A DNA stretch of 64,000 nucleotides from Nannobrachium achirus (Eukaryota; Chordata; Actinopteri; Myctophiformes; Myctophidae). Made by a program: the position numbers and the translations under genes. The stretch covers positions 61,387,756-61,451,755 of the forward strand of contig OY997652.1 of the NCBI GenBank assembly GCA_963921795.1, written 5' to 3'. The notes beneath the pieces were generated by a model. It was not told the DNA's origin. It ran no database searches and was given only the letters and a program-made list of their open reading frames with translations. Positions 26,281 to 38,521 of the stretch are shown piece after piece (position 1 is the first letter of the stretch; every line of letters begins with the position of its first letter).

Positions 26281-29200
26281 TCTCTCTCTCTCATTCATTG
26301 ATCATTTGTATCGTCAGATCCTAGGATTTGACATCCTCCTCATGAAGAACCTGAAGCCAGTATTACTGGAGGTGAACGCCAACCCCAGCATGAAGATAGA
26401 GCATGAACAGGAGGTGAGACCTGCAACACTACAGAGCAGGGGTAGCCCCTAGGGGGACCTCAGAGTTACTTCAGGGGGTCCTCCAAATCTACCTCCAAAC
26501 CACTTGAACCCTAGCATTCATATTCTGAGAACTTTAGCCAAAAATAGCAGATTGAGCTTGTAGATTGGCTATTTTTGTCAAGAGGTTTGGAGTAGAGAGG
26601 AAAAAGAGCAGGCTAAGTACAGAGTGAAAGGTCTTTTCTATTAAGTATTGACGTGATTAAACATCTGAAAACACAAATTGACGTGAATCCAAAATACCCT
26701 GATGATTGTGCTGTCAAACGATGAAACTACAAGAATCTATGAACAGGTTTTTGCTTCATCTCTCTCTCAACTAAGGGGTCCTTGGCCTGAAAAAACTTGA
26801 AGATCCCTATAATAGAGCACTGGTTCTCAAACCTTTCAGGCTGTGACCCCCAAAACAATGATAAACTGGGGACCCCCCCCCTCCCCCCCACCCTGACAAG
26901 CACTAAGAGTTGAGGCATTACATTTTGTATAACACAGTTCTATTGTGAAAATAGCTATTTTCACAATTTCTGCCTCTAATATTTTGACAATTTGGCCCAT
27001 GTTTAATTTGCCTTTTCAGAGGTATTAAAAAGTCCTTAAATCGCCACTTTAGAAATGTGCATAAACCCTCCAAACACTTAAACTTTATGTTGGTTTGTTT
27101 GCTGTTGAGAGAGAAAACAATGTTGCACATTAACTCATTCGTAGTTTACGGCCGTAGAGCCCGGAGATTTCTCTATGTCTTTCACTGCCGGCTTCTCCTA
27201 CCTGTTAACATGGGCGCTCATCCAGTTCCCATCGTGCGTGATCGGACACTGCTATGCATCGTGTGTTCGCGTATTCCATCAGCTTCTCAAATCCGTTGAA
27301 ATTTTTTCAATTGATCAATCCGTTCTCCATCTGTAAGCCGCAGAGTTTATACAGAAAGCTAACGGGCCAAAATAGACGACGGACCATCAGCTTCCGGTTC
27401 ACGGGCTCAATGATAAGTGGTCCGCTCAATAATGTGTCCGTGTAGAAACCGATCACGGAGCATTAGTTCCGGCCTATTTTAGTTCCGCTTCGATAAAAAA
27501 AAATGTTTTAATTAAAGCTTATTAAATCTCCGGGTTCTACGGGCATGGCAGAGAAGGGGTACAAAGGGGTATTTTTTTGGCAGCAAAATTGTTAAGCTAA
27601 TCATCTGGGGACACCCAAAATAATTGTTATTATTGACCATTTTATACATTAACTCATTGACTGCTTCATTAAACTTCATTATTGAGGGTTCTCTGCCACG
27701 CCTTTTTAGTTTTTCTAAGAAATGACATAAAAAAAAAGACTGTATCAAGTATGTATATTATAAGTACGTTTTACTAATAGAGTGTTTAAATGTTACTGGA
27801 TATGCAGCTCGGCAAATAAAAGGTGAATTGATCCCAGTGCATGACAGAGGATATTTCTTTTTTCACGATAACCGATAATACCGATTACCGTCCCATCCCT
27901 AGGTGGCTCCCGGGGTGTATGAGTACGTCCCCAGTCCCGTGGACGAGGAGGTGAAAGTGGGAGTGATCAGAGACACGCTGCGCCTCATGGACCCACACAA
28001 GAAACTACCAGCGTAAGTTTATGTGCTATTTTTCCCCTTTACACCAACCTTTGCCAAAAATAGCCGATCTACGAGCTCACAACGCCTCGCAGCGGCGTTG
28101 TGAGCTCGTAGATCGGCTATGTTTGGCTAAAGTTCTCAGAATATGGACGCTAGGGTTCAAATGGTTAATATAAAAAAGGAGAAAAAAAGGTTTCTATCAC
28201 ACAAAGATTTGGAGGACCCCCTGTAGTAACTCTGAGGACACCCTAGGGGTCCCGGACCCCCTGTTTGAAGACCCCTGGTCTAACCACTAGGTCACTGAGC
28301 TGAGATCCAGTGTGTGGGTTTTCTGTCTCGGCTGGTTTTCCCTTTTTGAGACGATCACCCGGCCATCAAAATGCAGAGAACCGTCGTCTTCTTGGAAATA
28401 TAATTACTTCCTAACTCCCACAACCCACACTCTTCTATTATTGTTGCACTTCTCTGCAGATTGGATTGTCAGAATCATGCAGTATCATTATTTAGCATAA
28501 TTATGGTTGCTCTCTGGGCGGAAATATTGTACCTCCATATTTCAACTTTTCATGTTTTCGTCAAATTACATAACACTACAGAACACTACAGTACGTGTTT
28601 TGAGCTTGTACATTGGCTGTAGATCAAAAATGGAGATTTTAGCTATTTTAAAAAATATATTTTTTACCAATTTGAGAAGTATTAACAAGAGCTTTTGACT
28701 AAATGATAACTGTTCCATTGGAACACAGATATTGATGGATGAATTGGACTACTTACTATACTCTGTTGAACTAATGAATTGGAGGCCCTTAATCTTGAGT
28801 GTATTTTTGAATACTCCACAGCAGTGTTTCTCAAAGTGGATTCCAGGAACTCTGTGGGTTCCTTTAGGACTACTAAATTGATCAATACAAGTCTGTAACT
28901 CTGACAGTGTACATTTGGAACCAAATGAACGTGTCAAGAGTTAAGGGGAGACCTGGAAATGTGAAAGTTTGAGAAATACTGCTCCACAGCTTTCCCTGTT
29001 GCACCACCTTGTGGCCGCAATGTACATTTGTTTTCTGTTTAAAAGGCACTTTGTAGCTTTTTATTATAGTACTTTGTTTTGTACCTTGGCTTGTATCTGG
29101 CAGTACTGCTAACAGTATTGTCATATTTTCCTTTACACCATCACAATTGGCAAACTTGACATAACTATCTTTGCCCGTGCCTTTCTGTGTCAATACCAGC

Positions 29201-32200
29201 TTGGTGGTCTTACAATGTAGAACGCCATGAGATTGGGAGGTCGTGGCTCAACCCCTGGCCATGTAACACCAAAGTCTATAAAAATGGTACCCAATGCCTC
29301 AACTAATAGAGGTGGTTACAAAAGGTTTTATGAACTTAATGACTCTACAAATACTTAAATTGAAAAAGGGAGGGAAAGAAGACATAAACGAACCAATGTT
29401 AATCCTTTACAGCAGTGTTGATTCCGTCGACTAACACCATGACAAAAAATCTCTTGTTATGATACATTGTTATTCAAGAACCTTTTTTCAAACCTGCATT
29501 ACATGTCTTGTTATTTGTATGTTGGAACAATAAAAACTGTTAAAGATTAAAAAAAAAAAAAAAAATCTCTTGTCGGCTAGGAATAAAAACTATGATGACT
29601 AAAACTGTGACTATGAAGAGAAGCAACCCGCACTCACTTGTTTATTTAACTGATTGAGTGCCCGGGCCAAAAGAGTGACAGAAACATCTGTATAGGCCTT
29701 CGCTGTAGCTTCCGTCGACACTGCCCGTAGTGCCTTGTGATTTCACTACAGCCACTGTTATGTATGACAAGAGGAGGAAGTTAGCTAACACTTAGCCATT
29801 AGCTTTTTATTTTTTAGAAGCCCGATCTGAAGCTATTTTAGTCGCAAAAAAACGTTGTCTTTGGTCTGGGAACACAATTCAGAGAAAATGCTCTCTAAAG
29901 ATGTGTCTTTGTATTGGATTCGGCGGCGCGATGCGGCGGCGTTGCCCGATTACGGGCCATGGATGGCCGAGTCTCGGCCCGGGGCATGAATGGACATTTA
30001 GACCGGGGCTTCGTTGAGGCCTCCGATTAATTAATTCATTTTATTAAATATCCCGGACTAGATCGGGATAGGCACCCCGGAATACGTCGCGCCGCCGACA
30101 GTATAGATTGAGTTTTTTTGGGGGGGCTCTAAACTTTATTTTAAACCATTTTCAATGGATTAAATCGTCGGACCATCTAGCGTCTCTCGTTGGAAAGCGC
30201 TGGACGAGCCAGGACCACCCACGTTGGTCCAAGCAGCTCAGGGTAAGTAAAATAGCAAAAAAAACATTGTATTGGATGAAATAAAGCCGAACTTGTTCGG
30301 GATAGGCACAAGAAGGGTTAAGAGTCTTTTTAATGTCGAAACAGCAACAGCAGTAGTCAGGACAACAGGCGCGTTTTGGCCCTTAGGCCTTCATCAGTGT
30401 TACTGAGTAACATGCAGCGGAAGTGACGTATAAATACTGTAGATCACATGGTATTGTTGATTATGTATAATACAATACAGCTGTGTCTCTTTATTAAATG
30501 ACAATACTAGATAGAAAAATAAAATAAAAAACATTCAATGTTTTAGAAATAAAAAATAACAATTCCTACAGAGACACTAAGACACACAAATACAATTATA
30601 GAAAACAATTTAGCATTAATTCTTCGTTTAAACCTTTAGGGAACTCTGTTCATGTAGTGGATCCAAAATGCCTCTCTTTGTAATAGCCAGAGATGGGAAG
30701 TAACGAAGTACAAATACTTCGTTACTGTAACGAAGTACATTTTTCAGTACTTTGTACTTTACTGAGTATTTATTTTTCTAAGTACTTTTTACTTTTATCC
30801 GTTACATTTTAACACAAGTATCTGTACTTTTACTTCGTTACATTTTCAAAACAGGCTCGCTACTTTGGTTTTAAATGAATGTTGCGCCGCTGCACGGCAG
30901 ATGAAACAAAACAATAAAATACTCAAGTAGAAATACAGCTTCAAGGAACGCCTGCATGTTATGCTATGTTCAGTCGTAGGACGGTGGTGTGCATCGTAAA
31001 TAGCAGACCTACAAGCTCACAGCGCAGCTAACCGCGACGCATTGTGAATTTGTAAGTCTGCTGACACCAAGACCACATGTAACGTCTCACAGCCAATCAA
31101 TGACTCCTATTTCACGCACCCCTCTCTGTGATTGGATGGGATACTGCCTGGCTGTTGTTTATAATCACAGCGTGCAGAAAGTTGGATGAACAGTGGTCAT
31201 TTATTAAGTTTCTGTTGGGAAATAAAAGCTAATAATCTGATTTAGGAACGCTGTATCTGCCTTTGATTACAATGGCAGCACTGATAAGTTTAACACCAAC
31301 AAATAGGTTCAGTGGCGATTTATGGAATACAAGGCAGAAGGAGATGTGATGAAGGCTTACACACGCTGTTTCTACAATGGTAAGCTAAAGGCAGTCCTTA
31401 AAGTGGTTTGTTTAAGCCATTGGTTCTCAAAGTGGGGTCCGGGGACCTACAGGCGTCCTTGAGGGAGTTCCAACCCAGGGGGTCCCCAGCTAAATGATAG
31501 TTAGGAACCAAATGGACCCTTAATGCACCCCCATGCAGCTAAATGCTAGTTTGAAGACAAGTGGACCATGGGTCTGTAACTCTCACAGTGTACACTCTCA
31601 GAGTTAAATTAACATTGATTCTATCCAATAAATGGGGGTCCGTAGCCTAATGCATGTCAAACTGAGGGTCCTTGGAATTAAAATGGTTGAGAATCACTGC
31701 TAGAGCAGTGATGCATGGTGGTTCATGGGCTAATAAGTGTCATTTTGGGGGTCCTTGACTTGAAAAAGTGGTGTAACTTGTTGGGTGCTGGTGCTTCGCT
31801 TGTTTATCCTTGGAACCAGACAGTCTTGTATCGAGGCTGGCTATGGATTGTTATGAGTAAAACATGATTTTATTTATGTTTTAATGGGAGAACGGATGCT
31901 GGTCGTTCTCAGCAAGAGTATGTCAGTGACAGAGGTTGGTTGTTTGCATCGAGAGGCGGCCGACGTCACAAGTGAATGCTTGAAATCAACAATACATCTA
32001 TTTCTTATATATGCCTACAGTACAGTACATTATACATTTGGCCATTGCTTAGAAAGTACCAGTCATTTGGATATAAAGCTATTAAGTAGTTTTTCTTTAT
32101 TTTGTTTGTAGGAATACTTTTGCCTTCTTTGTGTACTGTGCCTGTCTATGAATAGGATGGGGAACTGGGTAAGGTGTACACTAACTACTGCATTTTAACA

Positions 32201-34287
32201 TCATATGGTGGTACTTGGAGAGACAAATATTTTCTGAGTGGTACTGGTAAAAAAAAATAAGGTTGAGAACCTGATCAAACCTATTACATTTTCTGAACAT
32301 GCAGTAGTTTGTGTGAATTACAGTATCTGTACAAGTGGACTATTGTGTTATCCAGTATGTGAATCTTTAAAATTAGATATTTTATGATAAAACTGTTAAC
32401 AGTCATCATACATCGAGTAACTGAAAGTAACTAGTATAGTTACTTTTTAAATTGCAGTTATCGGATTACGTTACTGACTAAAAAAATGGGATCGTAGGAT
32501 ATTGTATAGGCCTATATATTTTTGCCAGACCCATGAAATGGGTAGGCCTACATAAGCAAATGTCGGTCTGTCCGGGTTTTCTATATAAAGGGTATATATG
32601 ATGATGACATGATGATGACATGCCTACAAAAGGCATGATGTCATAAATGATGATGACAGACAGGGGGTCTGGCACAACCAGGTTGACCTGGTCTAGTTTA
32701 TATAAGTGGTATGGTACTCAGTCTAAAAAAGTAGAAAACCTTTGTGTTTGGTGGGGATCTTTTAACTCTAATATCGTTAATATCGTTCAAATTCTATTGG
32801 CTTTGCACAGAAACATACGGTAAAAATACTTTTACTTTAAAAGTACTTTTCAAAGCCTGTACTTTTTACTTTTTACTTGAGTAATTATTTGAATTGAGTA
32901 CTTTTACTTTTACCAAAGTCGTTTTTTTCACAAGTACTTTTACTTTTACTTAAGTACAGAATGCGAGTACTTTTCCCATCTCTGGTAATAGCAACCGGTC
33001 TCTGTCTCCTCCTCTCTTAAGGGGTTTAACTAATTCTGTACCTTGGAACTTCAATGTACAAATATCATGTCTTGTGTCATTAAAATGTCGAGCTATAGGG
33101 GATTTTTCAACTTTGGTTCTGATATTACTTTTATGTTCTGTGATTCTAAAAATACTCTTAAATGAACAAGTGAGTGCGGGTTGCTTTTCTTCATACATTT
33201 CCCTAGTTCCGCACCCAAGAGATGCAGAAATACGGCGAGTCTGCAACGAGTGAGCGAACCAGTTCTTTGAAGTAAAACTGTGACTAAACATGCTGACAAT
33301 TTCGTCAACAAATAAAAACTAGACAAATGTTTTGGAGGGACTAGTGGAGAAGAGATCCAGTAGAACTGAGACAAGTCATCGAGCGTGGGTTTCACAGACC
33401 GAAAATAAATGATCTACTTGTAGATCAGCTATTTCAATGCCATCACGACAGCCAAAAATACAGAACATTTTAGTTGACTAAATCAACTATAGATTTAGTC
33501 AACTAAAATGTACAATCTTAGTAAAATCCTAGTAAAATCTTAATGATAATTTGTAAACCAAAAGTAAAACGTTTCAGGTGACTAAAATATTTTGTTATTC
33601 CTGCCTCCTATTCTGCACATTTATGTGATGTGTATCTGGCAGTCAGTGGTGTAAAGTAACTAAGTACAATTTTTAGGTATTTGTACTGAGTATTTCCAAT
33701 AATTTTACTTCTACTCCACTACATCTCTGATCCAAATATTGTACTTTTACTCCACTACATTTATTTGAAAACTATAGTTACTAGTTATTTTGCCGATATA
33801 TAAATTATAATATTATAAAACATTCATAAACCATGACTTTAGCTCTATTTTATTGTGAGCTTGTAGATTTGCTATTTTCAAACATTTTGTGCTTAGTATG
33901 AAACAGTACATACTACATTTTGAATTCCAGACTTTTACTTGTAACAGAGTATTTCTATATTGATACTTTTACAGTGTAAATGTAAAATATGTGAGTACTT
34001 TTCCCACCGCAACTGGCAGTGCATAACTTTCAGTCATGTCAGTTTGCGCTATATCTGATTTATCCCATGTTGTTTGGAGCCTCTGTGTACATCAGCTGAT
34101 GTGCTGTGGACTCATTAGTTTGACCTCATGCTCTTATAGACCTCAACGCCTGCAGGCTATTACTCAGTGCCCCCCCCCCCCCCCCACACACACACACAAT
34201 AGATCTCATACAGCCGCCAATGCTTATCAATCATTATCTCTGACCTTGACTTATTTTTGACGGCTTGTGTGTGTGTGTGTGTGCTTC

Positions 34288-34357
<70 letters not shown>

Positions 34358-37190
34358 CACGTGCACACATAGACATCAAAGGGGGTTTGAGCCCCTGCCT
34401 CTATATATGTCTCTATATATATGTCTATAGAAAGTGTCCTCTCCAGACCATGAATGCAGTTTTTACTATGGTGAAAGAAATGCAAATGCCCCTCTTTCCA
34501 TGCCATACCTGAAGGCAGCATTCAAGAGAACTGCCTTGTCCAAACTCTCCTGAACTTGAATGCAGCATCTTATGTTGAAAGCATTGCCCTCACTGTGTAG
34601 AAATACATGCCGTTACGCCACATCTCCAGTATTGCCTTTTTTTATGCTTTAGTGTGGTATCAAGTACTGAAAATAGCCGAATACTGAAAATAGCCGGCCT
34701 CCAAGCTCACAACGCATCGAGTTGCGTTGCGTTGAGTTGAGTTGAGTCAAGTTATATTATTTCCATTCAAGTTTATACTTTATAAACGTTAAGGATGTCC
34801 ATAATTACAACACCAGAGGCAGCGCCACAGATCACGTTCAACCCAGAGTCAAATCCAACAAAGGGTCAAACTCGTTCTTTTGCTATACCACCAAAATGTG
34901 AAACGCCTTACCGAAGGCCATAAAGGAGTGTTGATCCCTAGCATCCTTTAAAATCGCCCTGAAAAAAGACTTACAGGCGGCAGCCGTTCGCAACTGGTAA
35001 AAACAAACCTAGCCCAGCCCTACCCTTTCCTGACCATTCTTTGTATATACTTACTGTTTGTATACACTTACTGTTTTTTGTTTATTCTTTCTTTTTTTTC
35101 TGACTATATCTACTGCATAGTACTGTGTTCTATTCGTCTGTCATTCAATGTTATATGAGATACTTCAATGGTTTCCTGTGGAAATAAGCTTAGTCTTTTC
35201 TGGGATCTCATACCAGTGAACTGTACCGTCATGAAACTGTACATTTTCCTATGCAAACTTCTAATAAATTCTTCAATCAATCAATCAATTCACGCAATAC
35301 CTCTTGTGAACCACTAGGTGTCCTACCTGACCACGGGGTCAGTACTCTGTCTACAATACAGATGTGAAAGCTATATTGTATTAACATACTCTACCATACC
35401 ACTTAATCAAGCTTATGTTTCGAAATGCAGCTGTAATTTAACCCTGACGGTGAACAAATATACCCTTGCGGGGTAAATGTGTACACTGCAGTGTTGTTTT
35501 TGACAGCAAATGTTGATTTTGTTTTAGTCATAGTCTTTTAAATAAAATGTCTTTTAGTTTTAGTCATAATTTAGTCACCTGAAAAGTTTTAGTTTTAGTC
35601 TCATTTTAGTCGACTAAATATCATAAGATTTTAGGCGACTAAATCTACAGTTGATTTAGTCAACTAAAATGTATTTTGGCAGGCCCTGATGACATTGTAA
35701 TGGCTGATTTTATTTTTGGTTGCGTGCTGAAAATAGCCGATCTACAAGCTCACAATGCGTCGCATTGTCAATATATTTAGTCTTAGTTTTAGTCATCATG
35801 GCTTACTTTTTATATATCGTTTTTATTCCGTTTTCGTCCCAGTTTTAGTTGACAAAATCAACAATGCTACACTGGCAGTTACAAATGTATTAAACGAAGA
35901 CATATATTTACTGTATAACACAGGAGCAGCTGTGAGCAGGGGGAGGAGAACGTGGGCTCTCCAGAGAAGATGCAGGAGGAGCTGGGGGCGTCGCTGCCCT
36001 CCCTGTGCCTGAAGCAGGTCTACCCCAAGTACACCAAGCAGTTCAACTACCTGCGCACCGTGGAGCGCATCGCCGCCATCTTCCTGCGCTTCCTGGGCGT
36101 CAAGGGCAACATGCGCCTGGGACCCACCGCCTTCCGCACCTTCATCAGGTGAGCACAGAGCCGCAAATGTTTGACGTCATTTACACATCCTACCTGGTCT
36201 CACCGGTGTCAGGCGTATTCGCCTATGCTTTTTTCGCCTCCATGCATTTGGTCCTTTCGCATGGCACTTTCGTCGTAGAGGAGAGTCTTTTCACCTATCC
36301 TGTCTGGCCCATTCACCGCAGTTCAAGAGCCATTTCGCCTGCCTTAGATTGTCCATGTTTGCATGACAGTGGTGTTACCTCACCTGTCAAACGGTGACCA
36401 TTACACATGGCTATCCTTAGCACCAACCATAGAAATCACATTAATACAGATTAGACCTATTGGAATCAGGTGCGTCCAAATAATTAAATGGGTTAGATAA
36501 TCACCAGGTTAGATAATCCCCCGTGTCACGGTTACTGAGGTTAGGATTAGGTTTAGGCATAGTTTTACTGAGGTTAGGGTTAAGGTTAGGTTTCGGTGGT
36601 CGGACCAAAGCAATTTAAGGGTGTTCGACCTAAGGAGAGACATGTTACCCTGTTTGACACGGGGTCCACCCTATGTTCCCCAGGTTCTATGTTCCCCTCT
36701 CTATGTTCCCCACATCACAGCATTAGTTTTAGGTACGGTCCCTTTGACACCACTGTCACAGTCACTATAATTTTTACGGGATAATATGCAAACATAAGAC
36801 AGTCTGACAGCAGAATTGAGCATAGGCGAAATGGCTCTTCAACGGCGACGAAACGGCCAGACAGGTTAGGTGAAAACACTCTCCTCCACGGCGAAAGTGC
36901 CACGCGAAAAGACCAAATCCATGTAGGCGAAAAAAACATAGGCGAAAGCGCTGGTGACCGTCTCCCTACAGTGGAAATGGGGCTATAGATTAGTTTTCAA
37001 TTCGTTTTCGGTTTTAGCCAGCAAAACAAAAAACCTGTTGAGAAGCACTGTTGCTGAAGTGAAATGACTGTGTTGTGTTGTAGGAACTGTAAGCTAAGCA
37101 GCAGCCACTTCTCCATGGCGTCGGTGGACATCCTGTACATAGATATCACCCGGCGCTGGTCCAGCTCCCTGCCTGACTCTAGAGAAGCAG

Positions 37191-37262
<72 letters not shown>

Positions 37263-38473
37263 GAATGGGACCATATCGTCGTTGTCGGGTGGAAACCTTG
37301 TATGTCCAAAACCGTTTGTTTTGCATTCATCAGTTTCAAAATGATTTAAACTAGTGAAAACAGCCGATCTACAAGCACACAACGCCTTGCGGTGCAAGGC
37401 GTTGTGTGCTGCGTTGTGTGCTTGTAGATCGGCTGTTTTCACTACTTTTGTGCGACGGCCTTGTATGGTGAAGCAGGGCTTTGCTTAGAGAAAGAACGTA
37501 CAAATTTGGAACTTGAAGATACGAGATTTCTGCCCGACAGCGACGATATGAAAATGTCATATCACGATTATTGTGATAATCAAAATATCCCCAACATCTA
37601 TTATCCTGGAACATTTGCCAAAAGAATAATTGTGGCAAAGAGATTTGGTAGAGAGTGAAAAAAAGACTGTATCAAGTACATACATTATAAGTAAGTTTTA
37701 CCAATAGAGGGTTTAAATGGCACCGGATATGCAGCTCGGCAAATAAAAGGTGAATTGATCCCAGTGCATGACGGAGGACAATATCACGATAAATTAAATC
37801 TCCACGATACAATTATCGTGAGTGTTTTTTATCACGATAAACGATAATATTGCGTATCGCCAAAAAATAGCCGATCTACAGGCTCACAACGCGACGCGTT
37901 GTGAGCTTGTAGATCTGCAATTTTTTGGCAAATGTTCCGCCACCAGGATAATGAAATGTGATTATCGCGATAATATCGTAAATCACGATTTATTTTGTCA
38001 TGATAATCGTGATATGAAATGTTCATATTGTCCCATCCCTAGTAGAGACCCAACCTCTCTCCAAAATGGCTGCTGAGTGTCCATACAGCCTATTTAAAGG
38101 GATATTTCACTTTCAAAAAAACTTTTGGTAATTTTATCATCTAATCAGGCTTTTATGAATACCCTGAACAGTTTTTAATTTGCTTGATTGAATATGTAGA
38201 TATTTGATGTAAATGTTACCAGGCCCTCCAGGCCCAGGGCCACTCCCCACACACCATGAGAGATTCATTAAAATCACCCATTATTTTTTCTGGTGACTCA
38301 TACTACCCTCTTAATATGTGAGCAGGCCGTGTTTTTTCGATAACGTTTTTCATTTAATTTTAATAATGATTTCTTTGTATTTCATTTTTTCAATTTTTCC
38401 AAATAATTATTAAAATCACACCCGTGTGAACTGAGCGGTGGTCCCCCCCCCCCCCCCCCCCCCCCCCTTCCCC

Positions 38474-38521
<48 letters not shown>

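Larger units (their letters stand above)
29612..33272 (-). mobile_element. Penelope-like retroelement, 5'-truncated, with two nested inserts
   Basis: Flanked by a 12-bp duplication TAAAACTGTGAC (29600-29611, 33273-33284). Minus-strand coding remnants read [20 protein letters not shown] then HFNDTRHDI and [11 protein letters not shown], the GIY-YIG endonuclease end of Penelope-like elements. They continue past the hAT insert as [14 protein letters not shown] and [13 protein letters not shown] sequence, then a TGATGAAGGCCTAAGGGCC tail. The terminal ~40 bp occur inverted at both ends (29612-29650 and 33150-33190), a known PLE trait. Not intact; no full reverse transcriptase. Confidence 0.75.
29413..33600. 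mobile_element. TTTTAGTCGACTA-type hAT-like element hosting later insertions
   Basis: Begins CAGTGTTGATTCCGTCGACTA. Its body is split by a short retrocopy and a Penelope-like element, and resumes after 33284 (GCTGACAATTTCGTCAAC). The right end is unclear; a palindrome ATTTTAGTTGACTAAATC lies near 33475. Confidence 0.55.
37260..38042. mobile_element. DNA transposon CTAGGAATGGGAC...GTCCCATCCCTAG with nested MITE
   Basis: Inverted ends CTAGGAATGGGACCATAT and CATATTGTCCCATCCCTAG. It carries a nested 'TCGTTGTCGGG' MITE (37276-37549) and a hairpin (37859-37929). Its right half matches the element that makes the exon f acceptor. Confidence 0.75.

Noticed and set aside
35755..36012. Upstream extension of exon g into an in-frame ATG
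   Set aside because: It runs through a transposon; the AG at 35922-35923 gives the phase needed to join exon f.
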